NCBI RefSeq assembly: GCF_037971845.1
Contig: NZ_CP150227.1
Location: forward strand, 1,922,001-1,986,000
Length of the DNA stretch: 64,000 nucleotides
Direction: 5' to 3'
Origin: Paenibacillus sp. FSL R5-0766
GTDB lineage: Bacteria; Bacillota; Bacilli; Paenibacillales; Paenibacillaceae
This document shows positions 1-9,675 of the stretch, in pieces (positions within the stretch are counted from its first letter, which is position 1; every line of letters starts with the position of its first letter). The notes below the pieces were generated by a model. That model had not been told where the DNA came from. It did not search any database and was given only the letters and a program-made list of their open reading frames with translations. Both the position numbers and the translations under genes were made by a program.

Positions 1-1
1 G

Positions 2-1663
2 CTGAGAAGTTTGTTGCTTGAAGGTGTGGATTGCGTATTTGGTTACCCGGGTGGCGCAGTGTTGTACATTTACGATGCAATGTATGGTTTCGAGGATTTC
101 AAACACGTCTTAACCCGTCACGAACAAGGTGCAATTCATGCAGCTGACGGATATGCACGTGCAAGCGGCAAAGTTGGTGTTTGTATCGCTACCTCCGGGC
201 CGGGAGCAACCAATCTGGTTACTGGAATAGCCACGGCATATATGGATTCTGTGCCGCTGGTTGTCATTACGGGAAATGTTAATTCCAGCCTGATCGGCTC
301 GGATGCTTTCCAGGAAGCGGATATTACCGGGATTACAATGCCGATCACCAAACACAGCTATCTGGTAAAAGATGTTAAGGATTTGTCGAGTATCATTCAT
401 GAGGCATTCCATATTGCCAACACCGGCCGTAAAGGTCCTGTACTGATCGACATTCCAAAAGATGTCTCAGCCAACAAAACCTTATTTGAACCGAGTACTG
501 AACCTGTTACATTAAGAGGGTACAATCCACGGACAGTACCAAACAAACTGCAGGTTGACCGTTTGGCTCAGGCCATTCAGGAAGCAGAACGTCCAATGAT
601 TCTGGCCGGTGGCGGTGTGGTATACTCGGGAGGACATGAAGAACTGTTCGAGTTTGTTGAGAAGACAGGCATTCCGATTACGACAACCCTTCTGGGGCTT
701 GGTGCATTCCCAAGTGGGCATGAACTATGGACAGGGATGCCAGGAATGCACGGAACATACACATCCAACCTGGCCATCCAACAGTCGGATCTGCTGATTA
801 ATATCGGCGCTCGATTCGATGATCGGGTAACAGGTAAGCTGGACGGATTCGCTCCACATGCCAAAATCGTCCATATCGATATTGATCCGGCTGAGATTGG
901 TAAAAACATTGCAACCGATATTCCAATCGTTGGTGATGTGAAGACCGTACTTGAAATAGCCAACAAAGAAGTTGGACGTGCAGAGCGTGCAGATGCATGG
1001 AGAGACCAGATCAAACAGTGGAAACAAGAGAAGCCTTACAGCTATACGGATTCAGACGAAGTGCTGAAACCGCAGTGGGTTGTTGAAATGTTGAATGATA
1101 CAACCAAAGGTGAAGCAATTGTAACTACGGATGTGGGACAACATCAGATGTGGGCAGCACAGTATTACAAGTTTAATCAACCACGTTCATGGGTAACTTC
1201 GGGTGGTCTCGGAACGATGGGCTTTGGATTCCCTTCTGCAATTGGTGCTCAGATGGCCAATCCGGACAGACTTGTTATCTCCATTAACGGTGACGGCGGA
1301 ATGCAGATGTGTTCCCAAGAACTCGCAATCTGTGCAATTAACAATATACCGGTAAAAATTGTGATCATTAACAATCAGGTACTTGGAATGGTTCGCCAAT
1401 GGCAGGAACTCATCTATGAGAACCGTTACAGCCACATTGATCTGGCAGGAAGTCCGGACTTTGTAAAACTGGCTGAAGCATATGGCGTGAAAGGATTGCG
1501 TGCAACGAATAAAGAAGAAGCAGCGCGTGCTTGGCAGGAAGCTTTGGATACACCAGGACCAGTCGTTGTAGAATTCGTAGTACGCAAGGATGAAAATGTG
1601 TATCCAATGGTTCCGCAGGGAGCAACAATTGATCAAATGCTGATGGGGGATGCTGACGAATGA
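2..1663 (+). CDS. ilvB: Acetolactate synthase large subunit, 5'-truncated
   Basis: Catalytic subunit of acetohydroxyacid synthase, the ThDP- and FAD-dependent first common step of valine, leucine and isoleucine synthesis. The reading frame is open to the left window edge and starts mid-protein (LRSLLLEGVDCVFGYPGG), so probably some 25-30 N-terminal residues are missing. The catalytic glutamate lies in RHEQGAIHAADGYARA and the C-terminal ThDP motif starts at NGDGGMQMCSQEL and ends at NNQ. The stop overlaps the ilvN start (ATGA), which fits co-translation of the two subunits. The promoter and any T-box leader lie outside the window. Confidence 0.97.
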   Translation: MRSLLLEGVDCVFGYPGGAVLYIYDAMYGFEDFKHVLTRHEQGAIHAADGYARASGKVGVCIATSGPGATNLVTGIATAYMDSVPLVVITGNVNSSLIGSDAFQEADITGITMPITKHSYLVKDVKDLSSIIHEAFHIANTGRKGPVLIDIPKDVSANKTLFEPSTEPVTLRGYNPRTVPNKLQVDRLAQAIQEAERPMILAGGGVVYSGGHEELFEFVEKTGIPITTTLLGLGAFPSGHELWTGMPGMHGTYTSNLAIQQSDLLINIGARFDDRVTGKLDGFAPHAKIVHIDIDPAEIGKNIATDIPIVGDVKTVLEIANKEVGRAERADAWRDQIKQWKQEKPYSYTDSDEVLKPQWVVEMLNDTTKGEAIVTTDVGQHQMWAAQYYKFNQPRSWVTSGGLGTMGFGFPSAIGAQMANPDRLVISINGDGGMQMCSQELAICAINNIPVKIVIINNQVLGMVRQWQELIYENRYSHIDLAGSPDFVKLAEAYGVKGLRATNKEEAARAWQEALDTPGPVVVEFVVRKDENVYPMVPQGATIDQMLMGDADE

Positions 1664-2142
1664 TTAGACATACGATTTCAATATTGGTAAACGATCAGCC
1701 AGGCGTCCTTCAGCGGGTATCAGGGTTGTTCGGTCGACGCGGATTTAACATTGAGAGTATTACAGTAGGTCAATCGGAAGAACCTGGACTCTCCCGGATG
1801 GTTATTGTTACCATTGGTGACGATAAAACACTAGAACAGATTGAGAAACAATTGTACAAAATCATCGATGTTATTAAAGTGGTAGATTTCAGCCTGAAAC
1901 CGATGGTAGCCCGTGAACTCGCCCTGATCAAAGTGAAAGCAGAGCCTTCCGAGCGACCTGAAATTCTGGGTGTGGTAGAAACATTCCGCGCATCCGTTGT
2001 AGATGTTGGTCCAGGCAGCCTGATTGTGCAAGTAGTTGGAGATACGGACAAAATTGATGCTATGATTGAATTGCTCAAGCCATATGGCATTCGCGAATTG
2101 TCCCGTACAGGCATCACTGCATTGGTACGCGGCAACGTATAA
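1660..2142 (+). CDS. ilvN: Acetolactate synthase small (regulatory) subunit
   Basis: Regulatory subunit that binds IlvB and confers valine feedback control. The protein has 160 residues, normal for the family. An N-terminal ACT domain (ISILVNDQPGVLQRVSGLF, then RGFNIESITVG) is followed by the C-terminal ALS_ss domain. Its ATG overlaps the ilvB stop by four bases. A 260-bp gap containing a long stem-loop separates it from ilvC, so downstream expression could be adjusted there. Also called ilvH in some genomes. Confidence 0.96.
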   Translation: MIRHTISILVNDQPGVLQRVSGLFGRRGFNIESITVGQSEEPGLSRMVIVTIGDDKTLEQIEKQLYKIIDVIKVVDFSLKPMVARELALIKVKAEPSERPEILGVVETFRASVVDVGPGSLIVQVVGDTDKIDAMIELLKPYGIRELSRTGITALVRGNV

Positions 2143-2272
2143 AGCTATAATGAATGAAGAGGGACGACGGTTAGCTAACATATACAGTTGATCTTATGTG
2201 AGTGTCAGTCCCTTAACAGTTGTAATTTAACATTTTAGTGATGTAACGCTTGAAAATATAGCTACATTCCCG

Positions 2273-3396
<1,124 letters not shown>

Positions 3397-3456
3397 GCAT
3401 TAACTTCTAGAACATGCACTTAAAGGTATTCAAGTAAACTTAGAGCTTTAACTGGG

Positions 3457-3489
3457 AATAGCGGCCGTGCTTATGCGTGAGCCGCTATT
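3457..3489 (+). promoter_or_regulatory. 9-bp hairpin before leuA
   Basis: AATAGCGGC (3457-3465) pairs perfectly with GCCGCTATT (3481-3489) around a 15-nt loop in the ilvC-leuA gap. There is no T-run after it, so it looks like an intercistronic stability or processing hairpin rather than a full terminator. Confidence 0.45.
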
Positions 3490-3536
3490 GCTGGTTTCAG
3501 AGAAACATATAATAACAAGTACAGGAGGTGCGAAGC

Positions 3537-5078
3537 GTGCGTAAAATCTATGTATTTGACACAACGCTGCGTGATGGAGAGCAATCCCCGGGAGTCAATC
3601 TGAACACTCGTGAAAAGGTGGAAATTGCCCATCAGCTCGAGCGGCTTGGCATTGACCGGATGGAAGCGGGTTTCCCCGCGGCATCTCCAGGTGACCTGGC
3701 AGCTGTCAATGCAGTAGCAAATGCAGTCAAAAATGTGACTGTAATTGGCTTGTCCCGTTCCAGAGAACAAGACATTGATGCGGTTAAGGAAGCACTTAAA
3801 GGTGCACAGGACCCATGCATTCACGTTTTCCTGGCAACTTCACCCATTCACCGCCAGCATAAATTGCGCATGGACAAAGCGCAGGTACTGGATACAGCTC
3901 GTTCCGCGATTCGTTATGCCAAGAAAACATTCTCGAAGATTGAATTCTCACTTGAGGATGCAGGTCGTACCGAGTATGATTTCCTCGTGGAAATGGTGAA
4001 TATGGCTGTTGAAGAAGGTGCAGCCGTCGTGAATATTCCGGATACGGTTGGTTACCTGAGCCCATATGAATACGGCAACATTTTCAAACACCTCAAGGAG
4101 AATGTACACGGTATTGAAAAGGTACAGCTGAGTGCCCACTGTCATAATGACTTGGGTATGGCGACGGCCAATACACTTGCAGCCATTCTCAATGGAGCCG
4201 ATCAGATCGAAGGCACGATCAATGGCATTGGTGAACGTGCCGGGAACACGGCGATCGAGGAAATTGCTATGGCACTGGAGACACGTCAGGAATTTTTCCA
4301 GGCGAAAACTTCGCTGCAGTTGTCTGAGATTGCACGGACCAGTCGTTTGGTTAGCCGTTTGACAGGTATGGTTGTACCTGGAAACAAAGCCATTGTTGGG
4401 GCAAATGCCTTCGCACATGAATCCGGCATTCACCAGGATGGCATGTTGAAGGAAAAAACAACGTATGAGATTATGACTCCAGAGTCCATCGGTCTGAAGG
4501 AAAGCAAACTTGTACTGGGTAAACATTCTGGTCGACATGCTTTCCGTGAACGGTTGATTGATCTGGGATATGAGCTGGAAGAAGAAGCATTGAATCGTGC
4601 TTTCGCCCAGTTCAAAGATCTGGCTGATAAGAAAAAAGAAGTGACTGACGAAGATCTGCTTGCCGTAATTGAAGAGAAATTGCAGGATGCACCTGAGGTG
4701 TATAAACTGGAATCCATCTTCGTAACTTACGGAGATGAATCGATACCAACAGCCAAAGTCCGCATTGCGACGCTTGACGGGGATACAATTGAGAAGCAAG
4801 CAGAGGGTAACGGATCGGTAGATGCAATCTACAATGCGATTGACCAAGTAAGCGGGGAAGACGTAACGCTGTCTGACTATTCCATCAAATCGGTAACACA
4901 TGGTAAGGATGCATTGGGTGAAGTACATGTTGTGCTGACTCAGAATCAGGTTTCGGTACAAGGACGTGGCGTAAGCACAGATATATTGGGTGCAAGTGCA
5001 CGTGCCTATGTAGACGGCCTGAATCAATTGATTGAGAAGCGCAAGACTTATACGAACCGTGTAAACGTTAACCTGTAG
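3537..5078 (+). CDS. leuA: 2-isopropylmalate synthase
   Basis: Condenses acetyl-CoA with 2-oxoisovalerate, committing carbon to leucine. The protein has 513 residues. The N-terminal DRE-TIM barrel has VFDTTLRDGEQSPG at the start, the metal ligands HCHNDLG, and HESGIHQDG; the C-terminal LeuA dimer domain (from about residue 370) carries leucine feedback inhibition in the family. GTG at 3537 is chosen because AGGAGGTG at 3523-3530 is correctly spaced; the upstream in-frame GTG at 3528 lies inside that site. It is the last gene of the ilv run before a strong terminator. Confidence 0.96.
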   Translation: MRKIYVFDTTLRDGEQSPGVNLNTREKVEIAHQLERLGIDRMEAGFPAASPGDLAAVNAVANAVKNVTVIGLSRSREQDIDAVKEALKGAQDPCIHVFLATSPIHRQHKLRMDKAQVLDTARSAIRYAKKTFSKIEFSLEDAGRTEYDFLVEMVNMAVEEGAAVVNIPDTVGYLSPYEYGNIFKHLKENVHGIEKVQLSAHCHNDLGMATANTLAAILNGADQIEGTINGIGERAGNTAIEEIAMALETRQEFFQAKTSLQLSEIARTSRLVSRLTGMVVPGNKAIVGANAFAHESGIHQDGMLKEKTTYEIMTPESIGLKESKLVLGKHSGRHAFRERLIDLGYELEEEALNRAFAQFKDLADKKKEVTDEDLLAVIEEKLQDAPEVYKLESIFVTYGDESIPTAKVRIATLDGDTIEKQAEGNGSVDAIYNAIDQVSGEDVTLSDYSIKSVTHGKDALGEVHVVLTQNQVSVQGRGVSTDILGASARAYVDGLNQLIEKRKTYTNRVNVNL

Positions 5079-5217
5079 GCTCCGATGTAAGGAGCACGCA
5101 GCCTTCTTTGAACTTAACTATAAGCCGAGACACATGTATGCTGCTAGAATGATTAATCTTTAATTTAATTAATTTAGTAGATCGTTCGGCTTACTTTGTT
5201 ACGTTCAATGAGGTACG

Positions 5218-5258
5218 TAAAAAGTCTGACTCTCCTGTGGAGGGTCAGACTCTTTTGC
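5218..5258 (+). terminator. Rho-independent terminator after leuA
   Basis: GTCTGACTCTCC and GAGGGTCAGAC form a GC-containing stem with a short loop, followed by TCTTTT. It closes the ilvB-ilvN-ilvC-leuA unit and would also serve the oppositely oriented gene ending at 5339. The preceding 5079-5217 is AT-rich with a TAAGCCGA / TCGGCTTA inverted repeat and no gene. Confidence 0.8.
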
Positions 5259-5338
5259 TTATATTTATATGATTATGGCAGTAAAACACAGAACCTATTC
5301 AACGCTTACCTATTGCATTGGCTTACACTATTAAGCTA

Positions 5339-6319
5339 TTACCACGCGTATGCATTAGGTGCATGTCCACCTGGACCCGGGAAAATCTCATCCAGACGTT
5401 TGAGCACAGCTTCATCCAAAGTCACGTCCAGACATTTGAGTGCGGTCTCAAACTGCTCCAGTGTACGCGGTCCGATAATCGGGGCGGTCACTGCCGGATT
5501 GGCTGCAACCCATGCCAAAGCCACCGTATCCTGTGGTTCACCGAGATCACGACAGAGTGCAGCAAAGTCTTCAAGCTGAGTTTGCTGCTGCTCGATCCGT
5601 CCAGCGATGCTCCCGCTGCGTGTTCCTTCCAGCTTCTGCAGAGCGTTACGTCCCAGTAATCCACCATCCAGTGGACTCCATGGAATGACGCCGAGGCCCA
5701 GCTCTTTGGCAGCGGGCAGTACTTCCAACTCAGGCAAACGACAGTTGAGACTATATTTATGTTGCTCCGAAACCAGGCCGAGGAAATGACGATTCTTGGC
5801 TTCGCTTTGAGCAATTGCAATCTGCCATGCAGCAAAGTTACTCGATCCTACATAACCGATTTTACCCTGATGAACGGCATTCTCAAATGCACCCCACAGT
5901 TCATTCCATGATACGGCTGGGTCTACATGATGCATCTGGTATAGCTCGATATGATCGGTCTGTAAGCGGCGGAGGGAACCCTCCAGATGCCGTCTGATTT
6001 TGTAGGCGGAGAGGCCAGCTTCGTTGTTGGGGCCGTCTGTATCATCATGCATGGAGCCATAGACTTTGGTGGCCAGAACCACTTTCTCACGCCTGCCACC
6101 ACCCTGGTTGAACCAGCGTCCGATAATTTCTTCGGTAAGACCGGAATTCTCTCCCCAGCCGTAGATGTTAGCGGTATCAAAAAAGTTCACGCCTGCGTCA
6201 AGTGCTGCGTCCATAATGCGAAAAGCTTCTTTTTCATCTGTAGCAGGCCCAAAATTCATGGTACCGAGACAGATTCGGCTGACCTTGAGGCCTGATTTAC
6301 CCAAATACGAATATTGCAT
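5339..6319 (-). CDS. Aldo/keto reductase
   Basis: NADPH-dependent oxidoreductase of the aldo/keto reductase fold, substrate unknown. The protein has 326 residues and the usual tetrad: Asp48, Tyr53 (FFDTANIYGWGENSG), Lys85 (LATKVYG) and His130 (LYQMHHVD). The C-terminal cofactor region ends at APIIGPRTLEQ. The start has a good site (GGAGGG). It lies on the opposite strand between leuA and leuB, which splits the leucine genes; nothing in the sequence ties it to leucine synthesis. Similar proteins are often annotated as general stress or YccK/YdhF-type reductases, and I cannot choose between them. Confidence 0.92.
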   Translation of the reverse strand: MQYSYLGKSGLKVSRICLGTMNFGPATDEKEAFRIMDAALDAGVNFFDTANIYGWGENSGLTEEIIGRWFNQGGGRREKVVLATKVYGSMHDDTDGPNNEAGLSAYKIRRHLEGSLRRLQTDHIELYQMHHVDPAVSWNELWGAFENAVHQGKIGYVGSSNFAAWQIAIAQSEAKNRHFLGLVSEQHKYSLNCRLPELEVLPAAKELGLGVIPWSPLDGGLLGRNALQKLEGTRSGSIAGRIEQQQTQLEDFAALCRDLGEPQDTVALAWVAANPAVTAPIIGPRTLEQFETALKCLDVTLDEAVLKRLDEIFPGPGGHAPNAYAW

Positions 6320-6406
6320 GTTGCTTATCCCTCCTGCGTACCTGATTTGAATTCAGCTATATTTTACCCCACCGGGAGGTCAGGAACAACTTGTGCCGGC
6401 TAATCT

Positions 6407-6478
6407 CTATTAGCTTATAGGTAAAATCTATTAAAGTCATAGATTGTATATCTTGGTCAAATGACCTTGGAATATGAT
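6407..6478 (+). promoter_or_regulatory. leuB upstream region with dyads and a -10
   Basis: Three short dyads precede leuB: CTAT-N6-ATAG (6407-6420), TCTAT-N7-ATAGA (6427-6443), and GGTCA-AA-TGACC (6455-6466). A TATGAT at 6473-6478 is a good -10; a TTGGTC at 6453 would be a short-spaced -35 overlapping the last dyad. The second dyad has the size of a LysR-type operator. No regulator gene is adjacent, so the binding protein is unknown. Confidence 0.4.
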
Positions 6479-6552
6479 ACAAAAGAGAGAGTTAATATGA
6501 GACGTTACTTTATGAATAATTAATGAATGAAATATAAGGAGTGGACAACCCA

Positions 6553-7638
6553 ATGGCAGACGTAAAAAAAATTGCAGTTATTGCAGGTGACGGAATTGGC
6601 CCAGAAGTCGTAGCTGAGGCTGAGAAAGTTCTTAAACGTACGGAGAAAGTATTCGGTTATCGTTTTGAGACAGAACATGCACTGTTTGGCGGAATCGCGA
6701 TTGATGAGAAGGGTACACCTCTTCCTGAAGAAACACTGAGCGTATGTAAAAGTGCAGATGCAGTCCTGCTTGGAGCGGTTGGTGGTCCAAAATGGGATAA
6801 CAACAGCAAAGAGCTTCGCCCGGAAACAGGCCTGCTGGGTATTCGCAAAGCACTTGGATTGTTCTCCAACCTGCGTCCGGCTGTCGTATTTGATTGCTTG
6901 AAGGATGCTTCAACGCTGAAGCCTGAAGTACTGGAAGGTACAGATCTGATGGTGGTACGTGAGTTGACAGGTGGGATCTACTTCGGAGAGAAGTTCAGAC
7001 GTGAAAGTGCACAGGGCGAAGAGGCTGTGGATACATGTGCATATAATGTAACAGAAGTGGAGCGGATCGTTCGTCAGGCTTTCGAAATTGCGCAAGGACG
7101 TCGCAAAAAGCTGGCTTCTGTAGACAAAGCCAATGTATTGGAAACTTCTCGCCTCTGGCGTGAAGTCGTGAACCGGGTAGCACCGGATTATCCGGATGTT
7201 GAACTGGAGCATGTGCTGGTAGACAACTGCGCGATGCAATTGCTGCGTCGTCCGTCCAGCTTCGATGTCATCGTAACGGAAAACATGTTTGGAGATATTT
7301 TGAGTGATGAAGCAGCGATGTTGACAGGTTCCATCGGTATGCTCGCATCTGCATCACTGGGAGAGGGTAGCTTCGGACTCTATGAGCCGGTACACGGTTC
7401 TGCACCGGATATCGCAGGTCAAGGCCTCGCTAATCCGATTGCAACCATTCTCTCTTTGGCATTGATGTTCCGTACAACCTTTGGTTATACAGAAGGTGCG
7501 GATGCCATTGAAGCGGCTGTATCGGATGTATTGAACGCAGGACACCGCACAAGTGATATTGCTGTAGACAAGAGCACAGCGATCAGCACGACCGAAATGG
7601 GCGATTTGATCGTGGCGGCTATTCAGAAACAGGCGTAA
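6553..7638 (+). CDS. leuB: 3-isopropylmalate dehydrogenase
   Basis: NAD+-dependent oxidative decarboxylation of 3-isopropylmalate, third step of leucine synthesis. The protein has 361 residues. Family motifs are [10 protein letters not shown] at the N-terminus, [20 protein letters not shown] and [18 protein letters not shown] (the metal and NAD region). I start at ATG 6553 behind AAGGAG at 6536-6541; an in-frame GTG at 6541 overlaps that site. It stands alone with its own promoter region and terminator; leuC and leuD are not nearby. Confidence 0.96.
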   Translation: MADVKKIAVIAGDGIGPEVVAEAEKVLKRTEKVFGYRFETEHALFGGIAIDEKGTPLPEETLSVCKSADAVLLGAVGGPKWDNNSKELRPETGLLGIRKALGLFSNLRPAVVFDCLKDASTLKPEVLEGTDLMVVRELTGGIYFGEKFRRESAQGEEAVDTCAYNVTEVERIVRQAFEIAQGRRKKLASVDKANVLETSRLWREVVNRVAPDYPDVELEHVLVDNCAMQLLRRPSSFDVIVTENMFGDILSDEAAMLTGSIGMLASASLGEGSFGLYEPVHGSAPDIAGQGLANPIATILSLALMFRTTFGYTEGADAIEAAVSDVLNAGHRTSDIAVDKSTAISTTEMGDLIVAAIQKQA

Positions 7639-7657
7639 TTATATTACCAACTACAGG

Positions 7658-7706
7658 CAGCCCTTTGTTTCCAGTTATGGAATGTACAGAGGGCTGTTCC
7701 TTTATC
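7658..7706 (+). terminator. Terminator after leuB
   Basis: CAGCCCTTTGT (7658-7668) pairs with ACAGAGGGCTG (7686-7696) and is followed by a T-rich stretch. Confidence 0.7.
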
Positions 7707-7730
7707 ATTTTTGCCACGAAAAATCCTTAT

Positions 7731-7745
7731 TTATAATGATTATAA
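7731..7745 (+). promoter_or_regulatory. PerR box upstream of peroxiredoxin
   Basis: TTATAATGATTATAA is an exact match to the Bacillus PerR consensus TTATAATNATTATAA. PerR is the Fur-family peroxide sensor that represses ahpC, katA and mrgA until its iron site is oxidised. The box lies 20 bases before a TTGACT -35. Confidence 0.88.
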
Positions 7746-7764
7746 AAAAATAATGTTTATAATC

Positions 7765-7793
7765 TTGACTTTGGGAAGTCCGGATGATAACAT
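7765..7793 (+). promoter_or_regulatory. Sigma-A-like promoter of peroxiredoxin
   Basis: TTGACT (7765-7770), a 17-base spacer, then TAACAT (7788-7793). It lies downstream of the PerR box and 120 bases before the coding start. Confidence 0.55.
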
Positions 7794-7915
7794 TTTACTT
7801 GTACTTGTTATCAAGTATCAAATCATTTTAATTACAGGAAAAGCGTACGCGTTTTTCTTGATGATGAGCAATCCGCAAGGATGCTTACATAATCCCAAAG
7901 GAGGAATTTTTAGTT

Positions 7916-8455
7916 ATGGCAGAACGTTTGGTAGGTAGACCAGCACCGGATTTCGCAATGGAAACAGTATCGGGAGACGGACAAGACTTTGGTTCCGTTA
8001 AACTGTCCGATTATCGTGGCAAATGGCTTGTATTCTTCTTTTATCCTTTGGACTTCACATTTGTGTGCCCAACTGAAATTACAGCTTTGAGCGTTGCTTC
8101 CGAGCAATTCAAAGCTTTGGATACAGAAATCCTTGGCGTGAGTGTAGACTCCGTACACAGCCACAAAGCATGGATCAATACACCTGTAGACAGCAATGGT
8201 CTGGGTCAATTGAACTTCCCACTGGCTTCCGATATCACGAAGCAAGTGGCTAAAGATTACGGCGTTCTGATCGAAGAAGAAGGCGTAGCATTGCGCGGTC
8301 TGTTCATCATCGATCCAGAAGGCGAATTGAAATATCAAGTAGTTAACCACAACGATGTAGGCCGTAGTGTTGAAGAAACACTTCGCGTACTGCAAGCACT
8401 GCAATCCGGCGGATTGTGTGCAATGAACTGGAAACCAGGCGACACTAACCTGTAA
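7916..8455 (+). CDS. 2-Cys peroxiredoxin (AhpC/TSA family)
   Basis: Thiol peroxidase that reduces H2O2 and organic hydroperoxides in the cytoplasm. The protein has 179 residues. The peroxidatic Cys51 lies in DFTFVCPTE and the resolving Cys168 in GGLCAMNWKPG, so it is a typical 2-Cys enzyme. AAAGGAGG precedes the ATG. No ahpF follows, so reduction is probably by thioredoxin. The perfect PerR box upstream predicts induction by peroxide. It is close to B. subtilis YkuU-type and AhpC-type proteins; I leave the symbol blank. Confidence 0.94.
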   Translation: MAERLVGRPAPDFAMETVSGDGQDFGSVKLSDYRGKWLVFFFYPLDFTFVCPTEITALSVASEQFKALDTEILGVSVDSVHSHKAWINTPVDSNGLGQLNFPLASDITKQVAKDYGVLIEEEGVALRGLFIIDPEGELKYQVVNHNDVGRSVEETLRVLQALQSGGLCAMNWKPGDTNL

Positions 8456-8484
8456 GCCAGATTAACTTGAACGGTTTTTGTTCA

Positions 8485-8518
8485 AGCCCTCATCCCGTTA
8501 GGGATTGAGGGCTTTTTG
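8485..8518 (+). terminator. Terminator after peroxiredoxin
   Basis: AGCCCTCATCCC pairs with GGGATTGAGGGCT around GTTA with one bulged base, then TTTT. The rest of 8456-8810 holds a possible promoter (TTGAAC 8561-8566, AATAAT/TAATAT near 8584-8591) and a long untranslated leader in which I see no known RNA. Confidence 0.85.
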
Positions 8519-8810
8519 CACCCTTTTGACGGAAGTTATCACGAAGTTAATCAAAAGTGTTTGAACAAGCAGCTAAGCGTGTTAATAATATATTAGAAGA
8601 AAGTCTTCTTTTTATCTGTTGAAAGAGGAATTGATGGCCTTTAAGGCGAATAGGGTATGGAAACCCGGTAAATATTCCGGTGCTCTGCATTTATAATCTG
8701 TACATGAATGTGATACACTGATGGAACTATTCCTTTTCGGAAGTGCTGGAAGTGTACGGGATGGCATTTTAACAAAAAAGTCCCGGCACGAATAAGGAGG
8801 GTGAACAAAA

Positions 8811-9227
8811 ATGAGTTACTGTTGTGGGGCAAGTATGGTTGGAACGAAGGGCACGCTGAAGCATTACCGCACCCAGGTTCATAATGTTCCCCTGCTGTTT
8901 TGCCCGGTGTGTCACCGGGTTGAGGTGCATTATAAAGTGGAAAACGAATACGAAATTCTGGCTGAATATGCGCATGGAGACGGTGCATCCGAGATTGACT
9001 TTCAAGATTATGTTACAGAAGATGAGGATGCGATTTTTGAAAACTGTGTAAACCGTGAGAGCGAGGATGCCATGGTCATTGTGCAACGCCAGATTGATAT
9101 GGCTCTGGATTTGCTAAGGCTCGCGAAGGAAACCAAAGACGAGAAGTGGGAAAGCGAACTTAAACGTCGATTAGCTGTGATGAGTCAGCGCAGACTGAAA
9201 ATTCAGCATAATAAGACCGGACTATAG
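8811..9227 (+). CDS. Conserved hypothetical Cys-containing protein
   Basis: The protein has 138 residues and I do not recognise its function. The N-terminal third has CC at residues 4-5 and CPVC near residue 32, spaced like a small zinc ribbon. The middle is acidic. The C-terminal helix (QIDMALDLLRLAKETKDEKW) weakly recalls the IDEAL motif of Bacillales proteins such as YpiB. AAGGAGG precedes the ATG. It is monocistronic between two terminators. Metal binding is inferred from the cysteine spacing only. Confidence 0.85.
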   Translation: MSYCCGASMVGTKGTLKHYRTQVHNVPLLFCPVCHRVEVHYKVENEYEILAEYAHGDGASEIDFQDYVTEDEDAIFENCVNRESEDAMVIVQRQIDMALDLLRLAKETKDEKWESELKRRLAVMSQRRLKIQHNKTGL

Positions 9228-9260
9228 ATGAACTTGGATATATCACAAATTAAAGATATT

Positions 9261-9306
9261 AAAAACGAAGCTGATTTGCCTATTGGGGTGAAACGGCTTC
9301 GTTTTT
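9261..9306. terminator. Bidirectional terminator
   Basis: AAAAACGAAGC (9261-9271) pairs perfectly with GCTTCGTTTTT (9296-9306); A-tract and T-tract flank the stem, so it can act on both strands. Confidence 0.8.
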
Positions 9307-9371
9307 GTGCTGTATTCTGGAACTAATTCGAGGTTTTTTTTAAAATAATTTCCATTCGACACTTTCTCCGA

Positions 9372-9401
9372 TTGACTCTCTTCTATAAACTTGTCTATGA
9401 T
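9372..9401 (+). promoter_or_regulatory. Promoter of the histidine kinase transcript
   Basis: TTGACT (9372-9377), 18-base spacer, TATGAT (9396-9401). Transcription from here gives a leader of about 270 bases before the kinase start at 9676, long enough to hold the small ORF at 9467-9586. Confidence 0.65.
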
Positions 9402-9466
9402 AAAAACAGACTTGCAAAAGAGGCGGAGCAAAAAATGTTCGTGTTTGGGAATAGGAGAAGGTCAGA

Positions 9467-9586
9467 ATGGGACAAACGTATATGATTTTCCGGATCAACT
9501 GTTGGTTACCGGGAATAGACCAGCATGAGTTCCGGCCATGCCATCCATATTTTCGGCTCAGCCCCCCAACGAAAGGGCACCGGTAA
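9467..9586 (+). CDS. Possible 39-residue leader peptide
   Basis: ATG at 9467 has AGGAGAAGG about six bases upstream and reads 39 codons to TAA at 9584-9586. The stop overlaps (TAATG) an in-frame ATG of the downstream kinase frame at 9586. The peptide (starts MGQTYMIFRINCWLPG) has no recognisable domain. Position and overlap suggest translational coupling; coding status is unproven. Confidence 0.35.
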   Translation: MGQTYMIFRINCWLPGIDQHEFRPCHPYFRLSPPTKGHR

Positions 9587-9675
9587 TGAAAAATAAAATC
9601 GGCCCTTCCTGTTTCTGTGATGATATGATGTCCGAATGGCAAGTTTATCATTTACGTGAAAAGGAGGAACCTGAC

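Noticed and set aside
3948-5027. 359-codon open frame on the minus strand inside leuA
   Set aside because: Cys/Tyr/Ile-rich shadow frame over a fully conserved leuA; no ribosome binding site and no family features.
9538-9675. N-terminal extension of the histidine kinase
   Set aside because: Poor initiation context compared with ATG 9676; extension has no domain. The 9586 start is kept only as a finding.
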